This document shows positions 1-5,459 of a DNA stretch of 7,935 bases, one piece after another. Within the stretch, counting starts at the first letter, position 1. Each line of letters opens with the position of its first letter. Below the pieces are notes generated by a model. That model saw only the letters and a program-made list of their open reading frames with translations. It did no database searches and was not told the DNA's origin. The stretch comes from Rhodospirillales bacterium (GTDB lineage: Bacteria > Pseudomonadota > Alphaproteobacteria > JAREAF01). The position numbers and the translations under genes were made by a program. The stretch covers positions 1-7,935 of the forward strand of contig JAREAF010000115.1 of assembly GCA_029240475.1 (NCBI GenBank). Direction: 5' to 3'.

Positions 1-554
1 GGCTCGTCGGGATCGATCAGCATCTTGAGCATGGCCTGCGCGTGATAGACCCCGGTGCGCCCCAGCGCGCCATAGACCATGACCCCGAGGCCGCCGCCCG
101 GCGCCAGCGCCCGGGCCAGCGCGGCCAAGCCCGCGGCGGGATCATCGAGGTGATGGAGCACGCCGCAGCAGTCGATATAGTCGAAGGTGCCGAGCCCGAG
201 CCGCTCCAGCTCCTCGATCGCGCCGTGCCGGAATTAGATGTTCCGCAGCCCGCGGACTTCTGCGCGCGCGGCGGCGATTGCCTGGGCCGATGCGCTCATG
301 TCGAGGTGAAGGATGTCCGCCGGCGCGCCGAGATGGGCGAGCTGTTGCGCCAGCATGATGGCCCCGTCGCCGGTGCCGCCGCCGGCGAAGAGCGCGCGGA
401 AGGGGCGGCCGAAATCGCGCCGTCCGCCGAAGATGTAGTGATTGATCTCGAGGATGTGGCTCGGCGAGCCTTGGATCAGCCGCTTTCGCTCATCTGTCGG
501 GTCGCGCGCGGGATAGGGATAGGCCTCGTACTGGGCCCGGACCGGATCGCTCAT
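1..554 (-). pseudogene. Class I SAM-dependent methyltransferase, interrupted by an in-frame stop; 3' end beyond the window
   Basis: The start codon is at 554-552 and overlaps the upstream oxidoreductase stop as ATGA, so translation is probably coupled. Residues 1-106 hold an N-terminal QYEAYPYPARDP segment, the glycine-rich SAM-binding motif I (ALFAGGGTGDG, about residues 54-64) and an acidic motif II strand ending HLDMS (about 83-87). Codon 107 (234-236 on the plus strand, tta) is TAA. With no frame change, translation then continues for 77 sense codons to the window edge. This part includes FDYIDCCGVLHHLDDP (the motif IV region) and LAPGGGLGVMVYGALG (the post-motif strand). Both halves are needed for a Rossmann methyltransferase, so the stop should abolish function. 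One base change (for example from GAA, CAA, AAA, TAC or TAT) would explain it, and a sequencing error is possible. Related proteins methylate varied small molecules or proteins, and the substrate cannot be read from the sequence. Confidence 0.8.
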
Positions 555-1540
555 TCCTTCAAGGTGAGCACCAGCTTGCCGGTCGCCCGCCGCTCCTTGA
601 GCGATTTCAGCGCCTCGGCGGTCTCGCCCAGGGGCAGCCGGTGCGACACATGCGGCTTCAGCAGGCCCTGGCTCCACCAGCCGATCAGCTCGGCGAAAGC
701 GGGCGCGAGCAGTTCCGATGCGTGCTTGCGATAGGAGCCCCACCAGAAGCCGAGCGCCGAGGCGTTCTTCACCAGCAGGATGTTGGCCGGGATCTGCTGG
801 ACCCGCCCGCCGGCGAAACCGATCACGACGACCCGCCCGCCCCAGGCGACGGTGCGGAACAAGGCATCGAAGGTGTCGCCGCCGACCGGGTCGAACGCGA
901 CCTCGATTCCAGGCTTGCCGAGCTTCTGCGCAATGTCCTTGAGGCGGCCGCGCAGATCCTCCACGCGATAGTCGATCACATGGTCTGCGCCCCTGGCGGC
1001 GGCGAGGGCCAGCTTGTCCACGCCCGAGGCTCCGGCGATCACGGTCGCGCCGAGCGCCTTGCCCACCTCCACCGCGGAGAGGCCGACGCCCCCCGCCGCG
1101 CCGGTCACGAGCAGCAGCTCGCCGGGCCTGAGGCCGGCGCGCCAGCGCAAGGCGCCGTAGGCGGTCCCGTAGGCAATGGGAAAGCCTGCGGCGGTCGCGA
1201 AATCCATATCGTCGGGGATCGGGAAGACGTCGCTCTCGCGCGCCACCGCCTGCTCGGCGAACCCGCCATGGTCGAGCACGGCCATGACGCGTTGGCGCGG
1301 GCTGAGCCGCTTCACGCCCTGTCCGATCGCGCGCACGGTGCCCGCCACCTCCAGCCCCGGGACGAACGGCAGCTGCGGCTTCTCCTGATACTGGCCCGCG
1401 ACCATGAGAATGTCGGCGAAATTCACGCCGGCGGCATGGACGTCGATCATGACCTGGCCCGGCCCCGTGGTGGGGGTCGCCAGATCGTCGATCGTCAAAG
1501 TCTCCGGTCCGCCCCAAGCGCGGCAGATCACCGCACGCAT
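551..1540 (-). CDS. NADPH:quinone oxidoreductase family protein (zinc-independent MDR)
   Basis: This is a complete 329-residue member of the medium-chain dehydrogenase/reductase superfamily, close to the usual length of quinone oxidoreductases. These cytosolic enzymes use NADPH to reduce quinones or activated C=C bonds. The N-terminal GroES-like domain (about 1-120) contains AAGVNFADIL (36-45) and PFVPGLEVAGTV (58-69). The nucleotide-binding Rossmann domain has LLLVTGAAGGVGLSAVEVG (142-160), with AAGGVG as the dinucleotide loop. DPVGGDTF (217-224) and GGRVVVIGFAGG (234-245) are also typical. The cysteine ligands of zinc-dependent alcohol dehydrogenases are absent, which supports the zinc-free subgroup. 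The start at 1540 has a GAGAGG Shine-Dalgarno (plus 1545-1550) four bases upstream. The gene overlaps the downstream methyltransferase start by four bases and lies 171 bp after the asparaginase. The family is certain; the physiological substrate is unknown. Confidence 0.93.
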   Translation of the reverse strand: MRAVICRAWGGPETLTIDDLATPTTGPGQVMIDVHAAGVNFADILMVAGQYQEKPQLPFVPGLEVAGTVRAIGQGVKRLSPRQRVMAVLDHGGFAEQAVARESDVFPIPDDMDFATAAGFPIAYGTAYGALRWRAGLRPGELLLVTGAAGGVGLSAVEVGKALGATVIAGASGVDKLALAAARGADHVIDYRVEDLRGRLKDIAQKLGKPGIEVAFDPVGGDTFDALFRTVAWGGRVVVIGFAGGRVQQIPANILLVKNASALGFWWGSYRKHASELLAPAFAELIGWWSQGLLKPHVSHRLPLGETAEALKSLKERRATGKLVLTLKE

Positions 1541-1667
1541 GGCACCTCTCGTCCTTTGAGTCTCACGGGCAAACGTCCGGTGCCGCGTCCCATCGCGTTC
1601 GCACCACCCCCGGAAGGCCGGCGGACGGCGCCCAAGCCGCCATCCTTCTCCCGCCTCGACGCTGGTT

Positions 1668-1696
1668 CATATAGTGCCTCGGCCAAGTACGATCCA
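1668..1696 (-). promoter_or_regulatory. Possible weak promoter for the oxidoreductase gene
   Basis: In the 171-bp gap between the asparaginase stop and the oxidoreductase start, the minus strand shows a -10-like TATATG (1673-1668). A poor -35-like TGGATC lies 17 bases upstream (1696-1691). Only the -10 element is attractive, at 4 of 6 matches. If it is used, the oxidoreductase mRNA would have a leader of roughly 120 bases. Otherwise the gene could be read through from the asparaginase. I see no terminator hairpin in this gap. Confidence 0.25.
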
Positions 1697-1711
1697 GGGC
1701 TCCGGCGCCGA

Positions 1712-2728
1712 TCAGGCCGCATTCACCCGGATCGAGCCGACAAGGCGGCCGGCACGGTTGAAGATGGAGGGATGCAGGCGGTCGGCAAGCGCCTGCCGGC
1801 TGGCTTCGTTCAAGGCCCCGAACCGTTCCAGCAGATGCGCCATGGCGGCTTCGGACGCGCGCCCCGCGCCGTCCGCCGCCTTCAAGGCGATGCCGATGCC
1901 CTGTTCGGGCAGCGCGGCGCAGAACACGCCCTCCGCGCCGGTCTTGACGAAGGCGCGCTCGCCCGTCTGCGCCATCACTTCGGTGCAGAAGCGCCCGGTC
2001 CCCGCCACCATGAAGGGCTCCGCCGCCACGGCGCTGCGGATGCGCTTGGCCGCGTCACGGCGCTCCTCGGGCAGGCCGGCGGGATCGGCCAGGCGCGCCA
2101 TCCCAAGCGCCAGGCTCTCCAATGGGATGCCGATGGTCGGGATGCCGCAGCCGTCGATGCCGGTGGGCGCGCGTGCAAGCTCGACCCCGCACATCTCCTC
2201 GAGGGCGCGCGTGACGCGCCGCTGCACCGGGTGATCGGCCCCTATGTAGCCCTTGGCCGGCTCGCCCTTATGCCGCGCCGTGGCCAGGAACCCGGCATGC
2301 TTGCCCGAGCAGTTGTTGTGCGCGGGGCTCGGGCGCCTGCCCTCGCGGATGAGCGCCGCGGCGCTCGGCTCGTGATAGGGCATGTGGCTGCCGCATTCGA
2401 GATCGGAAGCGGAGAGCCCCATCCGCTCCAGCCAGGCCAGCACGGTGTCGACGTGGCGCGGCTCGCCGTTGTGCGAGGCGCAGGCGAGCGCCAGCTCGGC
2501 GTTGCCCAAGCCCCAGCGGTCGGCGGCGCCGGTCTCGACCAGCGGCAGCGCCTGCAGACCCTTGATCGCGGAGCGCGCATAGACCGGCGCTTCGACGGCG
2601 CCGCGGCAGGCGAGGCGCCGTCCGGCGGCATCCACCGCCGCGAAGGACACGGCGTGGCGGCTCTCGACCATGTCGCCGCGCGTGACCTCGACCAGGAGCG
2701 GGCCCTGCCCGCCGCCATCCGGCCGCAT
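1712..2728 (-). CDS. L-asparaginase, ReAV / class 3 (asparaginase II, PF06089-like)
   Basis: The product hydrolyses L-asparagine to aspartate and ammonia and is probably cytosolic, as no signal peptide is seen. It belongs to the Rhizobium etli ReAV type, which is unrelated to E. coli AnsA/AnsB. With the start at 2728 the protein has 338 residues. Nucleophile motif RSAIK gives Ser53 and Lys56; ACASHNG gives Ser85; NNCSGKH gives Cys140, Lys143 and His144; GIDGCGIPT gives Asp192 and Cys194; FVKTGAEG gives Lys262. The spacings Ser-32-Ser, Ser-87-Cys and Cys-52-Asp match the ReAV residues I recall (Ser48, Ser80, Cys135, Asp187), so the active and zinc-binding sites look intact. The frame stays open upstream to an ATG at 2824. 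I chose 2728 because GGAGAG lies just before it and because family proteins begin shortly before the LLVEVTRG segment (11-18). The gene is divergent from the RNA methyltransferase gene. Confidence 0.93.
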   Translation of the reverse strand: MRPDGGGQGPLLVEVTRGDMVESRHAVSFAAVDAAGRRLACRGAVEAPVYARSAIKGLQALPLVETGAADRWGLGNAELALACASHNGEPRHVDTVLAWLERMGLSASDLECGSHMPYHEPSAAALIREGRRPSPAHNNCSGKHAGFLATARHKGEPAKGYIGADHPVQRRVTRALEEMCGVELARAPTGIDGCGIPTIGIPLESLALGMARLADPAGLPEERRDAAKRIRSAVAAEPFMVAGTGRFCTEVMAQTGERAFVKTGAEGVFCAALPEQGIGIALKAADGAGRASEAAMAHLLERFGALNEASRQALADRLHPSIFNRAGRLVGSIRVNAA

Positions 2729-2835
2729 CGAACTCTCCGCCATCATTGCCTGAAGAACGCTGTTCGGCCCGCCGGCTCGACCCCGTGACGGCATCACCTT
2801 GCCCCGTTCCCGCCGGGCGTGCAAGGCTCCGGCCC

Positions 2836-3408
2836 ATGCGAGCCACGCCCGCCCCTCGCGGCTATTTCGGCATCGGCGTCGAAGGGATCAGCAAGCCCAT
2901 GAATCTGGGCGCGCTGCTGCGCACGGCCCATGCCTTCGGAGCTAGCTTCGCGTTCGCCATCGCGCCGGATCTGAGCCTGCGGCACGCCAAGCGGTCGGAC
3001 ACGTCATCGGCGCCCGAGCACCTGCCCTTCTACACTTTCGCGCGCGCCGCCGAGCTGATGCTGCCGCAGGGCTGCGCCCTCGTCGGGGTGGAGCTGATCG
3101 AGGCCGCGGATGACTTGCCGAGCTTCCGGCATCCGCAGCAGGCGGCCTATGTGCTCGGCCCCGAGCGCGGCAGCCTCTCGCCCGAGCTCGTTGCGCTCTG
3201 CGACTTCGTGGTGCGCATACCGACCCGCTTCTGCGTCAATTTGTCGGTCGCGGGCGCCATCGTGCTCTACGACCGGCTGATCTCGACGGGCCGCTTCGCC
3301 GAGCGCCCGGTGACGCCGGGGGGACCTGCGCTGCCGCTCGCGCCACATCGGCACGGCGCGCCGATCTGGGTCAAGAAGCGCGCGCGGCGAACGGGTGCGG
3401 ACAACTAG
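2836..3408 (+). CDS. SpoU/TrmH-type RNA 2'-O-methyltransferase (SPOUT fold)
   Basis: This compact 190-residue protein is predicted to transfer a methyl group from SAM to a ribose 2'-OH of tRNA or rRNA in the cytoplasm. The three SPOUT motifs are in order. Motif 1 is NLGALLRTAHAFGA (23-36), with the catalytic-type Arg29. Motif 2 is YVLGPERGSLSPEL (105-118), with the family Glu110. Motif 3 is RIPTRFCVNLSVAGAIVLYD (127-146), with Asn135, and contributes to the trefoil knot that binds SAM. There is no N-terminal substrate-binding domain of the TrmH/RlmB sort. The C-terminus is a short basic tail (KKRARR, 180-185) that could contact RNA. The frame is open upstream to 2746, but the start at 2836 gives the normal N-terminus just before GYFGIGVEGI. 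An AAGG lies ten bases upstream of it. The target nucleotide is unknown. The family is certain; the specificity is not. Confidence 0.9.
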   Translation: MRATPAPRGYFGIGVEGISKPMNLGALLRTAHAFGASFAFAIAPDLSLRHAKRSDTSSAPEHLPFYTFARAAELMLPQGCALVGVELIEAADDLPSFRHPQQAAYVLGPERGSLSPELVALCDFVVRIPTRFCVNLSVAGAIVLYDRLISTGRFAERPVTPGGPALPLAPHRHGAPIWVKKRARRTGADN

Positions 3409-3418
3409 GCCGACAGGG

Positions 3419-3447
3419 TTGGCTCGGGCCGGAGCAGTTGCTATCCT
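3419..3447 (+). promoter_or_regulatory. Predicted promoter of the IalB-family gene, near-leaderless
   Basis: A -35-like TTGGCT (3419-3424) and a -10-like TATCCT (3442-3447) are separated by 17 bases. Transcription would start around 3454, only about four bases before the ATG at 3458. No clear Shine-Dalgarno sits in the preceding bases (CTCCGCGCCGCC), which agrees with a very short or absent leader. The hexamer matches are modest. Confidence 0.4.
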
Positions 3448-3457
3448 CCGCGCCGCC

Positions 3458-3979
3458 ATGAGGTTCCCCGCATTCTTCATCCTGCTCGCGCTGACCGTGC
3501 TGGCGCTTGCGCCCACAGCGGCCGCGCAGAATGTCGAGCCGATCGGCGAGGCCGGCAAGTGGCAGGCCTACAGCTTTCTCGAGGAAGGCAAGAAGGTCTG
3601 CTACATGTCCGCGGCCCCCGAGAAATCCGAGGGCGATTACAAGGTGCGCGGACCGGTTCACGCCCTGGTCACGCATCGGCCGGCCCTGGGCAGCCGCGAT
3701 GTGGTCAGCCTTATCGCGGGCTATCCCTTGAAGCCGGACGCCGACGTGGTCGTCACCATAGACCGCAAGCAGAAATTCGCGCTGTTCGCCGACAAGGAAA
3801 CCGCCTGGGCGCCCGACGACAAGACCGACCGCGCCCTGGTCCAGGCGATGGTGAAGGGCGGAACCATGGTGGTCGAGGGCGTCTCGAGCCGCGGCACCAA
3901 GACCAGGGACACCTATTCCCTGACCGGCTTCGGCAAGATGTACCAGGCCATCGGCAAGGCCTGCGGCGTCAAAGGCTAG
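3458..3979 (+). CDS. IalB-family (invasion-associated locus B-like) exported protein
   Basis: This 173-residue protein has a Sec signal peptide: basic start MRF, a hydrophobic core (about 5-18) and a likely cleavage after AAA at 23. The mature domain of about 150 residues should be periplasmic. It resembles the IalB family of alphaproteobacteria, named after a Bartonella protein linked to erythrocyte invasion but widespread in non-pathogens, where its function is unclear. Family-like features are the early W-x-A-Y and Cys48 (KKVCYMSAAP), the central FALF strand followed by an acidic lysine-rich stretch (about 107-124), and a late Cys169 (GKACG). Cys48 and Cys169 may form a disulphide. The frame is open to 3395, but 3458 is where the signal peptide begins. 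The gene lies 49 bp after the RNA methyltransferase and 46 bp before rlmN. Family assignment is by recalled pattern, so it is less certain than its neighbours. Confidence 0.75.
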   Translation: MRFPAFFILLALTVLALAPTAAAQNVEPIGEAGKWQAYSFLEEGKKVCYMSAAPEKSEGDYKVRGPVHALVTHRPALGSRDVVSLIAGYPLKPDADVVVTIDRKQKFALFADKETAWAPDDKTDRALVQAMVKGGTMVVEGVSSRGTKTRDTYSLTGFGKMYQAIGKACGVKG

Positions 3980-4013
3980 CCCGCCGGGGTTAGCGCCCGG
4001 CCCTGCGGCCTCC

Positions 4014-4019
4014 TATATT
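4014..4019 (+). promoter_or_regulatory. -10 element for a predicted leaderless rlmN mRNA
   Basis: TATATT is a 5 of 6 match to the -10 consensus and stands out in GC-rich flanks. The usual 7-base distance from the end of the -10 to the first transcribed base puts the start at about 4026, which is the A of the rlmN ATG. No Shine-Dalgarno is present between the element and the start codon (the bases are GGACCC). No good -35 is visible; TAGCGC lies at the 17-base position. Confidence 0.45.
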
Positions 4020-4025
4020 GGACCC

Positions 4026-5174
4026 ATGAGCACCGAACGCCATGCCAGCCGCTTCGCGCCGCCAAAGCCGGCGGCGGACGGGCGCATCGACCTGATTGGC
4101 CTCGACCGCGGCGAGCTGCAGGCGGCGCTGGCCGAGATCGGGGCCGAGCCCTTCCGCGCGCGCCAGCTCTGGCATTGGATCTATCATCGGGGCGTCACCG
4201 AGTTCGACGCCATGACCAATCTGGCGAAGGATTTCCGCGCGCGGCTGGCGGAGCGCTTCACCGTCGGCAGGCCGCAGGCATCGGCCGACAACCTGTCGGC
4301 GGACGGCACCCGCAAATGGCTGCTGCGCTTCGCCGATGGTCAGGAGGTGGAGACGGTCCACATCCCAGAGGAGGATCGCGGCACGCTCTGCGTCTCCTCG
4401 CAAGTGGGCTGCACCCTCACCTGCCGCTTCTGCCACACCGGCACGCAGGGCCTCGTGCGCAATCTGGGCGCGGCCGAGATCGTGGGGCAGGTGATGCTGG
4501 CGCGCGACGCGCTCGGCGAATGGCCATCGCCGAAGGACGGCCGCCTGCTCTCGAACATCGTCCTCATGGGCATGGGCGAGCCGCTCTACAATTACGACAA
4601 TGTCGCCAAGGCGCTGAAGATCGTGATGGACCATGAGGGCATCTCGATCTCCAAGCGCAAGATCACGCTCTCGACCTCGGGCGTGGTGCCGATGATCCGG
4701 CGCGCGGGCGCGGAGCTCGGCGTCAATCTCGCGGTCTCGCTGCATGCGGTGAGTGACGAGCTCAGGGACCGGCTGGTGCCGCTGAACCGCAAATATCCGA
4801 TCGCCGAGCTGCTCGCGGCCTTGCGCGACTATCCGGGCCTCTCCAACGCGCGGCGCATCACCTTCGAATATGTGATGTTGAAGGGGGTCAACGATTCGCC
4901 CGCCGACGCCCGCGCGCTCGTCAAGCTGATCGAGGGCATCCCGGCCAAGATCAACCTGATCCCGTTCAATCCCTGGCCGGGCGCGCCGTTCGAATGCTCG
5001 GACTGGCCCACGATCGAGCGCTTCGGCGACATCGTCAACGCGGCGGGCTATGCGAGCCCCATCCGCACGCCGCGCGGCCGCGACATCCTCGCCGCCTGCG
5101 GCCAGCTCAAAAGCGAGAGCCAGCGCGTGCGGGCGAGCGCGCGCGCCCAGCTCACGCCCACGGCACCGGCCTGA
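4026..5174 (+). CDS. rlmN: Dual-specificity 23S rRNA A2503 / tRNA A37 C2-methyltransferase RlmN
   Basis: RlmN is a radical-SAM enzyme that methylates C2 of A2503 in 23S rRNA at the peptidyl transferase centre, and A37 of some tRNAs, which supports translational accuracy. The protein is 382 residues, the normal length. An N-terminal helical RNA-recognition region (about 20-100) includes FRARQLWHWIYHRG (43-56). The radical-SAM cluster motif is CTLTCRFC (Cys129, Cys133, Cys136), preceded by Cys122 at the spacing of E. coli Cys118. MGMGEPLYNYDNV (181-193) is the SAM-binding GEP motif. VSLHA (237-241) and INLIPFNPWPG (309-319) are typical. ILAACGQL (354-361) provides Cys358, the cysteine that becomes methylated during catalysis. 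All key residues are present. The A of the ATG coincides with the predicted transcription start. The gene is followed by a palindromic repeat cluster beginning ten bases after the stop. Confidence 0.97.
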   Translation: MSTERHASRFAPPKPAADGRIDLIGLDRGELQAALAEIGAEPFRARQLWHWIYHRGVTEFDAMTNLAKDFRARLAERFTVGRPQASADNLSADGTRKWLLRFADGQEVETVHIPEEDRGTLCVSSQVGCTLTCRFCHTGTQGLVRNLGAAEIVGQVMLARDALGEWPSPKDGRLLSNIVLMGMGEPLYNYDNVAKALKIVMDHEGISISKRKITLSTSGVVPMIRRAGAELGVNLAVSLHAVSDELRDRLVPLNRKYPIAELLAALRDYPGLSNARRITFEYVMLKGVNDSPADARALVKLIEGIPAKINLIPFNPWPGAPFECSDWPTIERFGDIVNAAGYASPIRTPRGRDILAACGQLKSESQRVRASARAQLTPTAPA

Positions 5175-5183
5175 CCCGAGCGC

Positions 5184-5226
5184 CCTCATCCTTCGAGGCC
5201 CGCTGCGCGGGCGCCTCAGGATGAGG
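5184..5226 (+). repeat. REP-like palindrome, unit A
   Basis: The unit begins CCTCATCCTTCGAGGC and ends GCCTCAGGATGAGG, with a GC-rich centre around TGC. The two arms pair almost fully apart from small bulges, so RNA copied from it would form a long hairpin ten bases after the rlmN stop. It could stabilise the rlmN 3' end or act in attenuation. There is no T-run after it, so it is not a standard terminator. Confidence 0.8.
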
Positions 5227-5240
5227 AACACAAAATACAC

Positions 5241-5366
5241 CCTCACCCTGAGCTGCGAGGCGTCCGTCGACGCGCCCGCCTCCTCATCCTGAGGTGCCAG
5301 GCGAAGCCGAGCCTCGAAGGAGAGAGGCGGGCTTTGCTCAGGATGAGGACCGAGCCTCGAAGGGTG
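5241..5366. repeat. Cluster of further REP-like half-units in both orientations
   Basis: A degenerate half-unit starts CCTCACCCTGAG at 5241. A second unit (5281-5321) starts TCCTCATCCTGAGG and ends GCCTCGAAGGA. A third, partial unit (5337-5366) starts CTCAGGATGAGGA and contains GCCTCGAAGGG. CTCAGGATGAGGA occurs at 5215-5227 and 5337-5349, and as its reverse complement at 5281-5293. CCGAGCCTCGAAGG occurs twice, at 5307-5320 and 5350-5363. Together with unit A this makes a mosaic of one repeat family filling most of the rlmN-argG gap. I recall similar intergenic repeats in rhizobial genomes. An open frame through this region into argG is not taken as coding. Confidence 0.7.
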
Positions 5367-5392
5367 GCCGATTTGCGGATATGCGGGCGCCC

Positions 5393-5421
5393 TTGTCCGG
5401 TGTGGCGCTTTCCCCGATACT
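5393..5421 (+). promoter_or_regulatory. Predicted sigma70-type promoter of argG
   Basis: TTGTCC (5393-5398) and GATACT (5416-5421) are 17 bases apart and each matches 4 of 6 consensus positions. Transcription would start near 5428, giving a leader of about 32 bases before the argG ATG at 5460. The pair lies just beyond the end of the repeat cluster, so argG would have its own promoter. I saw no clear arginine-repressor (ARG box) palindrome here. Confidence 0.45.
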
Positions 5422-5459
5422 CCGCGCCCTTCGATTGCAGGCGTTGCGCGGGGCTGGAA

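Noticed and set aside
234..236. Stop codon recoding, for example selenocysteine or programmed readthrough
   Set aside because: The codon is TAA, not the TGA used for selenocysteine, and no special downstream element is apparent. Mutation or sequence error is simpler.
42..734. 230-codon plus-strand ORF spanning the interrupted methyltransferase
   Set aside because: It is antisense to clear methyltransferase motifs on both sides of the stop and has no recognisable domain.
234..1517. Apparent 427-residue protein joining the methyltransferase to an upstream extension
   Set aside because: The upstream part is the oxidoreductase gene read in the wrong frame. The methyltransferase starts at 554 through the ATGA overlap.
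1563..1643. 26-codon minus-strand ORF after GGAGAAGG, a possible leader peptide before the oxidoreductase
   Set aside because: The Shine-Dalgarno-like bases abut the ATG with little room, and the peptide has no regulatory codon run. Chance is likely in this GC-rich gap.
641..2788. 715-codon open frame on the plus strand
   Set aside because: It lies antisense to the oxidoreductase and asparaginase genes, shows arginine/alanine/glycine-rich low-information sequence, and is a GC-rich shadow of real genes.
5334..5459. 42-codon N-terminal extension of argG
   Set aside because: It reads through the REP-like repeat and predicted promoter, and argininosuccinate synthases of this type begin just before the AYSGGLDTS motif.
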